The notes under the pieces are model-generated. The model saw only the letters and a program-made list of their open reading frames with translations, was not told the DNA's origin and searched no databases. This document shows positions 1 through 11,806 of a DNA stretch of 64,000 nt, piece after piece. The stretch is from Actinernus sp. WN-2022 (lineage: Eukaryota > Cnidaria > Anthozoa > Actiniaria > Actinernidae). The position numbers were made by a program, and so were the translations under genes. Location of the stretch: assembly GCA_030867875.1 (NCBI GenBank), contig JAOWCC010000577.1:157286344-157350343 (forward strand). Direction: 5' to 3'. Numbering within the stretch: position 1 is the stretch's first letter; every line of letters starts with the position of its first letter.

Positions 1-2317
1 ATTTACAATATGTTAATGATGTGACGTATATATGACGGAAATCGCGAATTTACTGTCATTTCTTTTCCTTGTGAATGAAACCGTTTTCTGATTTTGAAAA
101 AAATATGTTGGTAAAATCACTGATATAAACTTCAAATATAACAGATGTTTACAAAAGGTCATTTATCTCTACCAGTATGTTTTTGTATTACAAATGAAGA
201 CCGGTTTTACGTCACCGGCTTGAATATATTATAGAGATAAAGCTCTGTAATTCATTGATGCAACACTCTCATCGAGAAATATTCTACTATTCATCTATTC
301 GCATGATGTAGAATCGATATTATTGATAACAATATTTGACCATATATACACTTTAAGTGATACAAGTAACTGAAATATTTTAACACGCCTGTATGACATT
401 CGTGCATGACGTTTATAATTGGCACGTAAGATTATAAGCCTATATAGAATACGCTATACATAACTAATAATGTCTTACCATATCCATAACATTAATGGCA
501 TCAATGGAAAGCACCCAAAATCCAATTGTAACCACGACCGGCTTCCCTAAAAGTAAACCAGAAGTCCACACTTGTCATTATATCTAATTTTAGAAAGGAT
601 GTTTTCCCCCAAGGCTTGTGATCTACAATACATTGAAATACCTACAATACCTAAGACAGGCATCGTCGCTGACAGACTTTTTAAAGTGTCAAATAATTTG
701 CCATGACTTTCAGGGTGATATGCCATAATAATGACATGCGATAAACACGGCGTCTTTGTAAAGCGGGATTTTTAGTTTGTTTGATCGTGTAGTTTAGTTT
801 CTAGTAGTATTATGGTATTATTCACGTATTATTAGTGTCATTAGAATTATTAGTATTTGATGGAAATCATTATGGCTATTATATTCTTATCTTTTTACTT
901 TATATTGTTATTATATATTACATTATTATATATATTTAAGCCTGAAGGACACACCGTGTATTAATACAGTTTTATCCTATCCTATGCACCTGTCAGCAGC
1001 CATCCCCCCTTTTTTTTTGGGGGGGGGGGGGGGAACCCCGGGTAGGGCAGGGTACTTTGTCAAAGATCCTTTGCAAACATTGTGATTTCTCCCACCCTCT
1101 AGGGGAAGATGATCAGTAAATAGGGATTTGCCCCTCCCCCCTGGAGCACAAAATATTCAGGTTAATTTATAATTATTTTTTTGAAAACGAATCAACAACA
1201 TTGGCACAAAATGTTGCTTAACATATGGAAGACTAATGTTTCTAGAACACTCAGCTATAATTATCTAAAGTGCCAAAGAAGCATGAAATAAGATGCAAAT
1301 GATTTCAACTCACTCCGACCTCCATGTTATAACCAGCGATCACGAGATAGCAAGTAGTCCTGACCTGGCCTCTCTTTTAGCCGCTCCGTATACTGGACTG
1401 ATATCTTGCATGCAAGATATGAGCCCACTGCCATTTTGGTTTCCTTTGAGATCTCTACCCATGACCCAGACATCCTTAATCCTTCCGAGCAAGGTTGCAT
1501 AAAAAGAACACTCTGAGTCAACAGCTAGTTGCTCAGCTTAGGTTGAAATATAACAAGGTGACTGTGAAAGAAGGCTACTTTGTGACGTTTATACAAAGTC
1601 CCCTGTCTTCTCCGTGGGGTATAAGGTACGAAGATACAAATCCCCCGTATTTTCCCGTCCCCTGGGAAAGATTCTTCAGCAAATCTCCCATAAAGTCCCA
1701 TGATAATCATCGTCAGCCCGGGGTCCCTCCTACAGGGGCACAAGGCTGAAATTAAACACAAAATCAAAGAAACGTGTGCTGCGATCTAGATGACGTCATT
1801 GTGACGTCAAGTCGTAGCAATATTGAAAACATCCGCAATAGAATGCTTCTTGAAAGTTACTTATATACTTCACACGTACAACTGAATCAACTGAGTAAAG
1901 GCTCTATTTTTAGTTTTAGAAACAATGACAACGGTTGCTACAACGTTTTATGTTGTAATGATTATAATTGTCGTTTGTTATAAGCTGTACAACACACAAA
2001 TGACAATAAAATAGAGCAGATTTTGTATGAGTGGGACATGTCCGTAGCCTTACCATAACCGTACTGTAACCCTGCTATGCCGTATATATTTCTGTGATTT
2101 GATTGGATCAGCAGGGCAAAAACAACAGGTAAACCATTTCAATGTCGCGGCATGCCGTACAGTAATACTCATACGAAATCTGCTTTAGTTTCATTCCGAT
2201 ATGAACGATGGTATTCAATTTCAGATGTATTCTCATAGTTTTGGATCCATATGTGTATACAACCATAGCTTGTTACCTGTTGTAAGTTACTACGAATAAC
2301 TGATCTAAGTTCACAAT
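1..2317. other. AT-rich spacer, no supported gene
   Basis: This stretch is AT-rich with short homopolymers and a T run followed by a G run (about 1010-1033). Two overlapping open frames at 1293-1749 are shadowed by an open frame on the other strand, carry no recognisable motif and show no splice-site logic. I see no RNA gene or element with defined ends. Confidence 0.6.
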
Positions 2318-2729
2318 AATAATTACTCGGGCCAGGCCTTCGGCCGAGGCACGAGTCAGAATTCGCAAGTGTTTATTATTTTATTTTTTGTGTCGCTGTT
2401 TGGCGCCAGTAACCAATCAGATTACACAGGAGCCCATTGTTCGATTCCCAACACGTGACAGGATCAACCAATCAGATTCGACACCCGTCGGATCTTGGTT
2501 TGTGGTCTGTCTCAGTGGTTATACTAATAGTGTGACAAGCCAGTAACGGAGCGAAGATTCGGGGCCATTCTCAACCATTATTTTGCTGAAACCAAAGGTT
2601 TCTTCGAATGAAATACCAAGATGTTCAGTTGTTCTTTTCAGAGCGTTTTCTTGACTTTCTATTTTCGTTCTAAACATAGTTTGAAAAAGCTCCAACTCGA
2701 CGCAAATTTGTGCGAATTACTTCACATTT

Positions 2730-2960
2730 TCAAAGATTGTTCGCAATTATATCAGCTAAAAAAACTCTGTCGGCGATTTTTAAAACTTTTAAAAGAGAGG
2801 CGCTGAGAGCGATTCCCGCATCTATACTTGGATTGCGCGTTAGCAGTTTCACGAAGACCGAAATATATTCAGAACGGCTTCGAATTTCCACAATCGCCGA
2901 CACAGTTTCGTAAACAAGGTCTGTGGGAGTCCAAAAAAGCAAACCGATCTGAAATGCATT
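2730..2960 (-). CDS. Possible downstream exon of unknown repeat-encoded gene
   Basis: On the minus strand a clean open frame of about 70 codons follows a plausible 3' splice site, TGCATTTCAG, near 2958. The frame enters reading WTPTDLV and ends with an ADIIANNL-type helix. It lies inside the repeat whose edge is at 2321 and could be a later exon of the gene that starts at 3680. I recognise no domain. The strand choice rests on the splice site and on the longer minus-strand frame next door. Confidence 0.25.
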   Translation of the reverse strand, partial: NAFQIGLLFWTPTDLVYETVSAIVEIRSRSEYISVFVKLLTRNPSIDAGIALSASLLKVLKIADRVFLADIIANNL

Positions 2961-3359
2961 AAATTGCCGTGGAGTTGGAGCTCTTGGAAACCAACTCGCT
3001 TGTTCGGAAAAGAAGTTTATTTAAAAATCGCACTTTTGTCAAAATTACAAACCTTAGGTATATCGTTGTAGCCAATTTTATAAGCTTTAAAATGAGGTCA
3101 GTATAATTTATCAAAATACAACGAATATTCGAGACGCTACTTAATTTTATCCGGAACAGTACCCTGAAGGTATACGATAACCTTAAGTTATGTTGCCGTG
3201 GGAATTGTTTGGCTTACAAGGAATGTGCTAAATTTCGCAGCATTCAAGCGGCACAGCTTTGATACCATTCACTGCAAGACGAGAAACTTGCTGTACGTGT
3301 TTTTATCAGCTTCAGTGGACTGATGGCAACATCATGGTGACGATCTTTATTTCTCCCGT

Positions 3360-3680
3360 TCAGTCAGTTTCCAGAACTGTGAGAAGATCTTTTGAGTGGG
3401 AAACAACTGGTATGAAATTCCCGCCGGCAACACTCCGAGGACGTCCTTTCTTTCGATCAGAGAAGCAAGCCTTCGAGACAAAGTTTTTGAGCAGCTTTAA
3501 GTGAATATTTGGTAAGAACTGTAAAGCGCTTCTAACTGCTTTTATGAAATCCATTTCATTTGTTATTACAAGAGATATTTCAGATACCAAATCGTTGTTC
3601 GCTAGTGCAGATTTCAAAGTAAGCTCGCGCGGACCTGACATTTTCACATCCGGTTTTGAGTCTTTTGTTTTTTTATCCAA
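3360..3680 (-). CDS. Unrecognised 106-aa open frame in repeat element
   Basis: This minus-strand frame starts with MDKKTKDSK. It is lysine-rich at the N terminus, has a predicted amphipathic helical middle, and carries a short basic RKKGRPRS patch near residue 77 that resembles an AT-hook. It is the longest frame in the repeat and is cleaner than the plus-strand frames over the same bases. It may be the first exon of a repeat-encoded protein, with 2730-2960 a later exon, but no strong donor is visible at its end. Function is unknown, and a chance frame remains possible. Confidence 0.3.
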   Translation of the reverse strand: MDKKTKDSKPDVKMSGPRELTLKSALANNDLVSEISLVITNEMDFIKAVRSALQFLPNIHLKLLKNFVSKACFSDRKKGRPRSVAGGNFIPVVSHSKDLLTVLETD

Positions 3681-3710
3681 TCAGCGCTACATCCAGATGG
3701 ATTTGTGTCA

Positions 3711-3967
3711 GGCCCTTTTCTTTCTCTTCCTCCTCCCCTCTCCCCATTCACCCTCTCCTCCCCCCCAAAAAGGGTTACAGAGAAATGTATGGTGTCACAT
3801 TCGTCTGTAAAATTTGTCGAACCATAAATTGTTTATGGAGCGTCATTAGTGCCAAAATTCACTTGTGGTATTATGATGTGAGTATTTAATTTCCTGAGGA
3901 CAAAATGGTGTTATGATGATAATTGTATCGAGTAAAAATGGCGTTATGAACTGAAATTCGAATTTGT
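3711..3967. other. Spacer before minisatellite
   Basis: The stretch holds a pyrimidine-rich tract at about 3716-3768 and AT-rich sequence. No gene or RNA is visible. Confidence 0.5.
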
Positions 3968-4157
3968 GAAGTAAGTTTGGAATTATGAAGTAAGTTTGGA
4001 ATTATGAAGTAAGTTTGGAATCATGAAGTAAGTTTGGAATTATGAAGTAAGTTTGGTATTATGAAGTAAGTTTGGAATTATGAAGTAAGTTTGGAATCAT
4101 GAAGTAAGTTTGGAATTATGAAGTAAGTTTGGTATTATGAAGTAAGTTTGGTATTTT
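3968..4157 (+). repeat. 19-bp minisatellite, 10 units, each with a 5' splice-site motif
   Basis: Ten head-to-tail 19-bp units each begin GAAGTAAGTTTGG, and only the last six bases vary (AATTAT, AATCAT, TATTAT, TATTTT). The order of variants suggests a four-unit (76-bp) higher-order repeat. Each unit contains GAA|GTAAGT, a consensus metazoan 5' splice site. An eleventh copy of the 13-bp core sits alone at 4392, where an open frame ends. The array therefore looks as if it grew from a splice junction. Confidence 0.9.
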
Positions 4158-4163
4158 GAAGGT

Positions 4164-4394
4164 ATGAGCACTTGCGAGCGTACTCAACGCGAAAGGGTTC
4201 ACGGGATGACAAACACGTGTTCGTTCATCACCTACAAACATGGCGGACATCGCGGAAGCACACACACAGAGCTTTTAAAGTTATCTACCGAGCTGTCTTC
4301 CATTGATCTTGGATATAGTGGAGTAAGCAAGTCTCTGTATGAATACGCAGAACATTTAGGCCAAAGAGCTGACCGCATTTCTGGATATTATGAA
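4164..4394 (+). CDS. Possible exon ending at a consensus splice donor
   Basis: An open frame runs through 4164-4472. Its most protein-like part (ELLKLSTELSSIDLGY and following, about residues 33-76) ends at 4394 in GAA|GTAAGT, the same junction that is amplified in the minisatellite just upstream. An ATG in good context (ACATGGCGGAC, about 4240) lies in another frame and hits a stop after 12 codons, so a frameshift or another start would be needed. A short motif, GCGAGCGTACTCAACG, occurs on both sides (about 4174 and 4421). I recognise no family. Confidence 0.3.
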
Positions 4395-6073
4395 GTAAGT
4401 TTGGTCATTGGTATTATGAATGCGAGCGTACTCAACGTTCAACCAATTCCGCAAGAAATGGGCGAACTTTAAATGGTTATCGGGTATGGGATCTTTAGAA
4501 ACCTAAAGATATTAGCGTTTCTTGTGGAAACTGGTAAAACTGAAAATTGTTTGGAAAGCCTTAACTGTTGCTACAAGTCCCTAACACAGTAGATGGTGTG
4601 TCTATTTATAGTCGCGAAGTTCTGGTATATATGCGATTACGTTGTCTTTTATTATCTTGCGCTTTAGTATTTTTAGCAGTTTGAACCGTATTAATTACAA
4701 TTTTTCAGTGCATCCTGATTGGTTAAAAGTGACGGCCTTTGTTTCTTCTCGCGGGAAACTCTATGCTAAAAATAACTCTACCGTATACAGTGTTGTGTGA
4801 CAATAAAATGTAGGAAGAGGAATACTCCTCTGTAATATACTCCTGGTAACCGCACACCAGCAGATACAAGCTATTTCAGTGAAGTTGATACATACCACCA
4901 AAATTAGGTCGCAGTCTTGAGTCATAGTTTTCGATAAGGCTGTCTAGTAAATACGTCATATTCTGGTCAGGGATACTGCAAGATAAGCAATACTATGTTA
5001 CCTTTATAATCTCTAAATAAACTAGTAGTATTAATAGTACTGAGTAGTAGTGGACTTAGTAATAACAGTAGCAGACTTTTTCATCGCCAACTATTCAGGT
5101 CATGGCGAGTCTGCGGTACGTCAGCGGTTTTCCCTGTGAATACACTTATTTTTGACACACCGGAGGCTTTTGACACTGTCAATACTCATGTGGTACTTAA
5201 AATCTTTCAAAGTTGAAAATATTAAGAACGTCGGACATTTGGAAAAATAGTGATTTTACGCTCTTGAGTGAGATAGAAATCATGCGGTAATTTTGGTTTT
5301 CGCGCGAAAATTTTACCGGAAGTGAAATGTTCGCAGGTTTAACTGCTGATCAAATCTACCGTTTTTACAGCTATCTCACAATTAAATGCATGCTTGAATA
5401 GCTGAGTTTTCGGTGTAAAGTTTGATACCAAATATGTTAACCTTCGAGCGATTTTTCTGGTTAAAACCACCCTGATATCCTCATCAATTCACGAACCGGA
5501 AACAACTCACGACGGATGGATCGGAGCATCGTGTTGGATTTTATTGCGATTTGTAGCGAATTTACGGGACAACGGGAAATGGAAATCTTAATGGTCTGAG
5601 TGTATAATTTTGGATTACGAACGAGAACCAGGTCTAGTATGTGTATCCAGTCCGGCAAATCGAGTAATCGATATTGGTATAGAGATATGAACTTGTCAAC
5701 TTTGGGTTTAGCATGTTTTGCTCGTCCATGCCATAAGAAGGATTGAGTGGCGATTTTCTTCGTAGTAGAGCATAGTGGAAAGGAAAAGTATAACACAAGC
5801 AATTGATCTATTTTTTTGCAACAATCAGATGATTTTGGCTTGTATACTGGACTGCTGGTCCGGCAAGGTGAGAATATATATTATGTTCGCTTGTATTTGC
5901 AAAATTGTGAAGTCGTTGCATAATTACATGCTTTGTTACTGATCTGAGGACATGTTAGAGTCATTTATGGTAAAAACCGCTTATGTACCGCGGGCGCTAT
6001 TTCCGTGATTGTTGGCGATGATATAGTTAATAAGATGTACAACATTATGATAGTGGCTTTACAGGAATTGTAC

Positions 6074-6121
6074 GTAGTGGTCAAAGTCGGTAGCATTATA
6101 GCTTTCGAGTTAAACCACTAC
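6074..6121. repeat. GTAGTGGT hairpin, copy 1
   Basis: An imperfect hairpin is closed by GTAGTGGT and ACCACTAC, with GCTTTCGAGTTAA before the closing arm. The same hairpin with the same internal motif is at 43705-43745. The recurrence indicates the end of a dispersed element, but no flanking coding remnant is visible here. Confidence 0.5.
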
Positions 6122-8456
6122 AAATAATCAAATAAATATAAGTGAACGGGTTTACCGAAAATATTATAATCGAATTGTTTTGCCAATATTAAAGTGGGTA
6201 CCGGTGTTTGAACACAATAATCATGATAATGAACCAAGGCTGTTGCTGCCTTACTAGGCGGGTAAAGACAGTTGGTCTCTGGGCTTTGTGTTTACGTATC
6301 AATTAGTGCATTTGTATTCTTGCTCTTTTTGACAATTTTTTTTGGGGAATTTAAAACGACGAAAAAATCACATAGAACTGAACACGACTGAGGAATGAAC
6401 ACACGAGTATCAGTGCTCTCGAAAAACGACATTTTCTAAATCCTAGTCCCTTCGAATAAATTAATAATGCATGGGCATTCTAGGTATACTAATTGCCTGA
6501 ATAATATAATTGTTAATTTTTTGTTTATTCAAGGACAAGAGGTAATTAAGTTTCAGTTCACAAACTTATTTTTTTACAAAGGAATTTGTTTGAGCGGATT
6601 TCCCAAACATCTTAATACTCTCAGTTTCATACATTTTACAGTAAAAACTATTTCCAAAACGTGAAATTAATAATGTTTTCCGCACTCTTGTATTCACAAA
6701 CAGCCAATAAGATTACTAACTGCGGTGCTACACTGTTTGCTATTCCGTGTTGTAATTTGTATCTCAACTTACAACTTGCCTACACAACCCTTTGTGTTTT
6801 ATTGCAACTTTCAGTGTTTTCAGTTACATTATTATATAAAATGAAAGTGTTAGATCAGGTATCGTGGGAAAGAAAAATCTAAGAGGAAAGCGAAATATAA
6901 TCACCAGTGCATTCGATATAATAAATGACGATATTCCCAAGATGAGGCCTTCGTGTGTGGCTCTGCTGTATACCGTTGTTATCATATATAGTTCGTGCTG
7001 CTCGACATTGTATAATCTTTTAGATCATCTATCACTGTTTACCTGGACTCATTAACTATTAATTGAGCTGATAGCGACTCGAGTTGCGTCAACTCTCGAT
7101 GATTTTCATCGCTTTTTGGAAAAAAATCGAGTAAGTTGGCGAAGAAAATTTGGTGTGTTTGCAATAAAACGGACGATATAAAGCACTCATAGTTTCAAGC
7201 CACGCTCTTAACTCTATTTCTACATTAAATAAAATTTAGTTTAATTTAGACAAAAGTTATCATCCGGTTAAAGATTTTAAATATTCAACATGCGACATTT
7301 ATCATCACAGTTGAGACGGAGACTTTAAAAGCTAAAAAACTTATAATTTGTAGAAAGATGGTGTATTGTTCGTGTTTCCTATTAAATTTTAAAACCGACT
7401 GCAGAAGCGATTATATCAGTCGAATAGCGTTTATATATGTTTTGATGTTCCTTGCTTTCTTGCTAGGACATGGATCGAAAATATTGCTTTTTCAAAACAA
7501 AATCAAGGTGTTATAATTGTTTTCAGCAAAAGCTATACTTTTCGTTCATAACCAAGAAAGTTAGTCACAAAAAGGAGTGTCTGTGTTCAAATTTTAATCA
7601 CTTTTTTCTTAGTCAATATTATTTACGTCTGTGACTGTGTCGAGATAAGCACTATACAAACATACATGACTAAACGTGTGTGAAGAGGGTTGAGTTGTAG
7701 AAACCTAAAATGGCAAATTTAAGAATGTAATGTAGACTTGTGAATCTTGCATGATCACGATGTTTTGAAAACTGAACCTACGGGCAGACTTGAACTGTAT
7801 TTTCATTTTCACAGGACATTTTGTTTTAAGACTAAATAATCAAACTTTTAATATTGCTTTTAATGTTTAGGCTATAACCTTATCTGGTCTCAGTTTACGA
7901 TTGTCTACAATGCAAAATAAAACCTATATATTACATTAAGAAGAAAGAATTAGGTTTTCAACAGAACAAAGAGAAGACAGTCATTATATTACAATAACGA
8001 GGCAGTGTTAAAATGATTTATGTAAAAACGAACTCAGTGAAGGTAGCATATATTCCTAAAGTTTCAATATATTTTTATGAATATGTGTGAAAGTGCATAA
8101 TTAGGAAATTTACTCTTTGCAAAACATTACTCGAAGTTCGATTTGTGTCAAAATAACTTGAAAGAAGTTTCGGAGAGTATATTAATTTTGTCGCCTTTGA
8201 AACGTCTTTATATCTATTCTTATTTGCTTCTTAAACCAATGAAAAAGAATAAGACACAAATAATATACATACATATTCCCATTTTTCTTTCACAGCAAGT
8301 ATTGCGCTTTGACTAATAAGATATAAAATCTCGAATGATTCAAAGAGAAAATGAAGCGTATATAGAGACAATGATCCAGTCATTATGACTAGATTCGTCA
8401 TTAAGAACTAAGTAAATACAAAGTTCCAGCGAATTGATATGCAAGTTTTTACTTAC

Positions 8457-8573
8457 CTTTTTTGAGTTGTCTCCGCTCCTAGCAGCTGCAGGAGGAAATG
8501 TGAAGAGAAAAGGACCAAAAACCATTCCAGCCATAAACTCGACATGTTGAACACAAGGCCGGTTCACTGAATA
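8457..8573 (-). CDS. Possible internal exon with strong 5' splice site
   Basis: On the minus strand a frame with residues such as PCVQHVEFMAGMVFGPF runs into AAAAAAG|GTAAGT, a near-perfect donor at about 8456, preceded by a weak acceptor, AATATTCAG. Further upstream, TTTTATTTTTAG and ATAGTAAGT look like another acceptor-donor pair, but the intervening intron would be too short. I do not recognise the product. It could be one exon of a host gene whose other exons lie outside the window. Confidence 0.25.
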
Positions 8574-9720
8574 TTTCACACGAAGAGGTTACCACTTACT
8601 ATGATCCCATAGCTCTAAAAATAAAATGAATGCTATTAAGACACAGTTGCAGAAAACTTATTAAATAAATGAAAATGTGGTTTGTGTTTGATATTAAATC
8701 AGTACGCTTCACCATTTATCTAGTGATAGTGCATCAGATGATTCTTACGGTCAACGCATCACCCACAACCACAAGTGTATATATTTGAACTAGTTCTGTT
8801 ACTAAAGAATATTGATAGCATAGCTAGTATGTTCAGCTGCCTTTCTAGGTGGGTATGCGGCAGTGTTGGATTTACTTGATTAGATTTGACAATGTCCGAT
8901 AGCAATGACTAACTTGCTAACAACGCTATATCCAACCACTCGTTAAACTTGAGAACTCTAGAACATACAATACGCCTTACACAAACAAACTGTATAGAAT
9001 CCACTTTTGAAGAAGTGTATTATAGTCACTATAAATAGAAAACAGGAAACAGTGTCTCGGAGAGTACAACTCAATTTAATTATTCACCTGCACTTTGCAC
9101 ATCTTACTGAAGGAGTGCTTCGCATATTAAGAATCCTTGTTCAGAGACGTATGGAATCCGCTTCAGTTGGTTCATCAGTTATATATACTATTGGTTATTG
9201 TTATTATTTTAGGTCGAGGTAGAAAGTTACGCTGTTATGTCATAATAATGGCTTTGTATATAGTAGCATTAGGTGACCGCAGGCTGCTTAGCATGATATA
9301 ACTGCATGTAACTTTTTAAACGGCACCTCCGGGTTGATAAGCGTATGGTGGTTTCATTAGCATGTGTCAGGGTAACATTCAGTATTTGGCATTTCTATTC
9401 GGATCATCTCAACAGCATTGAAAAACTCCAAAGATTTATTTAATCCTATAAACTCCTTTGCAGAAGGGTTGAACGTTTATAGAATGCAAACTCTTTGGAT
9501 CGAAAGTTCTTCACAACGTTTACTTCGTAGACGATGTTTAAATTAAAGATTATTCAGTAAAATGTGAAACAACTTCAAAGCTCAATGTTGTGCTGTCAAA
9601 TAAATAAGGTTAACATTCTTAAAAATAAAATAATTAGCTATGCAAATACATGATTTATTCAAAACCTCAAGATAGCCGTCAACCCAAAAAACTTCATATG
9701 CTTTAAAATCATTAAATAAA

Positions 9721-10075
9721 CCGCTTCACTGGTTAGCTCAGTTGGTAGAGCACGGTCTAGAGTGCGGGAGGTCAGGGGTTCGAATAATCCCGGCCGCCTC
9801 CTTGGGCACTGTTGGCCTTATCTCCTCCTTCCCTTATCTATACGAGAGGGACGTGAAAGAACCTGTTGTCTTATTTCGAGAAAGAGTAGGGGATTGTCTC
9901 CCGACACAACAGCCTGGTATTCTGAGGTACTAACAATCACTCATGATTGTAAACTGCACGGCAGCACATTGCGCCACAATAGCAGTCCGTATCGCAAAAA
10001 TATCCTTGTGAAGCGCATATGGATATATTCATCAGTATAGAATTTTCGCTATATAAATGAATACCTTTACCTTAT
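9721..10075 (+). repeat. tRNA-derived SINE, copy 1
   Basis: The head has a Pol III A box (TTAGCTCAGTTGGTAGAGCA) and a B box (GGGGTTCGAATAATCC, with a 2-3 base insertion relative to a canonical box). A body follows with CCTTGGGCACTG and GTAAACTGC, and a tail reading CTATATAAATG. The same head, body and tail order occurs at 22624-23010. The acceptor arms of the tRNA-like head do not pair properly, so this is a SINE rather than a tRNA gene. Confidence 0.8.
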
Positions 10076-10080
10076 TATAC

Positions 10081-10421
10081 GGCTTGGCGTTTTCAAGTGC
10101 AAATACGGGCTAAAACGAATGCAAATATGAGACCGTATTACACGGGTCGCAAACAGGTTTACACAGGTTTATTCAACACTTAAAAGGTTTTGTAAGAGCG
10201 CGAGCCAATTGAAATGGGGCTGTTTGAGTAACAGCCAATCAGCTTTTAGCGCGGGAAAAACTTTTTTCGGTGCGAGCCGGCCCCCTTCATTTGACTTCAA
10301 CTGAGGCTGAGAGGTTTCTTGTCTCGAGATTTCTTGTCTCAAGATTTTTTTCAAACAGAGCAGTAAGGTAAGCCAAAACAAACCTTTTTTTGTTCGTGTT
10401 AGCTGTTGTATAATAAACAAT
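10081..10421. other. Spacer between SINE and fold-back element
   Basis: No gene is supported. The segment contains a repeated TTTCTTGTCTC motif (about 10315-10340) and CCAAT-type boxes (AGCCAATTG, CAGCCAATCAGC), which may be promoter or element-edge sequence. Confidence 0.4.
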
Positions 10422-10549
10422 TTATTACACGAAAAGTTGTGTAATACAGCTGGGAATTTTTACTCGTCAATTTTATTCTTTCAGGCTCGAAAAAATAAAG
10501 CTGACTCGTAAAAATACCCAGCCGTATTTCACAACTTTCCGTGTAATAA
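10422..10549. mobile_element. Fold-back MITE-like palindrome
   Basis: The inverted arms begin TTATTACACGGAAAGTTGTG-like and meet around 10485. Both arms contain the CTCGT/ACGAG and GGGTATTTTTAC-type blocks. The arms are about 55 bp and imperfect. No coding capacity. Confidence 0.7.
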
Positions 10550-10689
10550 CCTCTTTTTATTTAAATTAAAATGACAAAACATTTGTCTGTGTAAACCAGG
10601 ATAAAATATTATGCTAACCTATTTTTTATCATTTAAACCAGTTGTTATATTTTGTAAAATTATTTTTATCAGTGGTATATATATATATA

Positions 10690-11131
10690 CAGTCAATGCC
10701 AAAAAGGTTGTCCTTGACAAACACACTAATATAAGTATATACTGTAAGTACCTTTTCATGGAATAATACTAATATCAATACTTACAATTATGGGATGTTG
10801 TCCAAAATATATTTTCTGATTGGCCTGACCCCAAGACATCTGAAAAATGTATTTTGACCGCAATGGTATGATAAGAAATATATCTGAAGTATATATTTTC
10901 TATTTTAGGACGGTAACGAACAAAAATATATTTAATATATATTTCCTGATATGCCATTCTGGTTAAAACGTATTTTTCTGATCTGTTGGGGGTCACGCCA
11001 ATCAAGAAAATATATTTTAGATAACATCCCATAATTGTAAGTCTAGATATTAGCATTATTCCATGAAAAGGTACTAACAGTATAACTTATATTAGTATGT
11101 TTGTTAAGGACAACCTTTTTGGCATTGACTG
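10690..11131. mobile_element. Palindromic Tc1/mariner-like non-autonomous element in a TA tract
   Basis: Terminal inverted repeats begin CAGTCAATGCCAAAAAGG and continue TTGTCC; both ends abut (TA)n, consistent with TA target choice. The interior is itself imperfectly palindromic (GGGATGTTGTCC on one side, GGATAACATCCC on the other) and has no transposase frame. The same terminal motif bounds the shorter elements at 13485-13638 and 15471-15624. Confidence 0.75.
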
Positions 11132-11369
11132 TATATATATATGGAGCACATATGGAGCTGCAGATTTTGAACGTGTGATGCTTGTGGAAGATTATATATA
11201 TATATATATATATAAAATTGGGAATAAAAATCTTGCCTTAACAACGATGACTGTCGCTAGTTAAGAGGATCCAAATGGATACCAGACGCTTGTACACTTG
11301 AAATATTATAGATGAGTATATAAATGAGTGACTTGCGAACTCTTCACTGGTCCATAATTTAATGCTGCA

Positions 11370-11402
11370 GTAAACGTTTCGGCCTTCGGCCTTCTTCAGT
11401 AC
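11370..11402 (-). ncRNA. Hammerhead-ribozyme-like motif, left PLE terminus
   Basis: Read on the minus strand: GUA, then the CUGAAGA box (CUGANGA consensus), one extra A, stem II GGCC-GAA-GGCC, GAAA, a 2-nt loop, UU and UAC pairing back to GUA. This is the exact inverted copy of 12201-12233. It matches the minimal type I hammerheads known from PLEs, with one extra A before stem II compared with the textbook core. Confidence 0.6.
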
Positions 11403-11476
11403 AAAATTCAGGCTAAATACTTGGAACTTGTGTTAAACAACAAACGCCTAGCATTGCAAGTGCGGCTACTAGTAAT

Positions 11477-11806
11477 GATCAAGGCTGTTTTAACTTTAGA
11501 GGAAGATGCGATTTCTGCCGCAATTACCTTAAAGAAACTCGTACATTCTCTAGCACTAAAACTGGAAGAACCTATCCTATTAAACAGCATATCAGCTGTA
11601 ATTCTAAGAATGTAATCTATATAGTTAGTTCCAAGAAATGTTCAGTTCAATATATTGGTTCTACCAGTACTGAACTTAAGATCAGATTTCGTAACCATAA
11701 ATCGCATATGAAAACTAATAAGAAAACTTGCGAGGTAGCGATTAATTTTAATAATAAACCTCACGTCATTTCAGATTTCCAATTTATCGCATTGAACGTA
11801 TTATAA
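11477..11806 (+). pseudogene. GIY-YIG endonuclease remnant of a Penelope-like element
   Basis: In one frame a Cys pair (CDFCRN) is followed by SKNVIYIVSSKKCSVQYIGS, the GIY-YIG core in PLE form (YIV...QYIGS), and then a conserved RFRNHKSH helix. The frame stops at 11804-11806, before the family's usual C terminus; later fragments in other frames (to about 11925) show frameshifts. The domain nicks target DNA for element insertion in intact PLEs. The better preserved relative at 34971-35531 shows the same order of motifs. Confidence 0.85.

Larger units (their letters stand above)
2321..3710. repeat. Interspersed repeat element of unknown class
   Basis: The left edge starts near the motif ATAATTACTCGGGCC, followed by a GC-rich palindromic block, a GTGTCGCTG/TTGGCGCC block and AACCAATCAGATT. 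The same ordered blocks occur inverted at 43640-43440, with extended similarity around the motif GGTTTCTTC. Two copies in opposite orientation mark this as a dispersed repeat. The right edge is not defined; about 3710 is a guess based on the end of the open frame inside. The class is unknown. Confidence 0.55.
4473..9720. other. AT-rich spacer with few landmarks
   Basis: No gene is supported in this stretch. A 113-codon minus-strand frame (5461-5802) and several shorter frames lack motifs and splice context. Two local features are listed separately: a hairpin at 6074-6121 that recurs at 43.7 kb, and an exon-like frame ending in a strong donor near 8457. The rest may be intron or intergenic DNA. 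Confidence 0.5.

Noticed and set aside
1293..1767. Small genes at 1.3-1.8 kb
   Set aside because: Overlapping frames on both strands with no motif, no splice logic and no repeat homology.
5461..5802. 113-aa minus-strand protein
   Set aside because: Open but without recognisable domain, good start context or splice sites; the length is possible by chance in 64 kb.
9721..9800. tRNA gene
   Set aside because: A and B boxes are present, but the acceptor arms do not pair and the same sequence continues into a shared SINE body; the same holds for 16721, 22624 and 31939.
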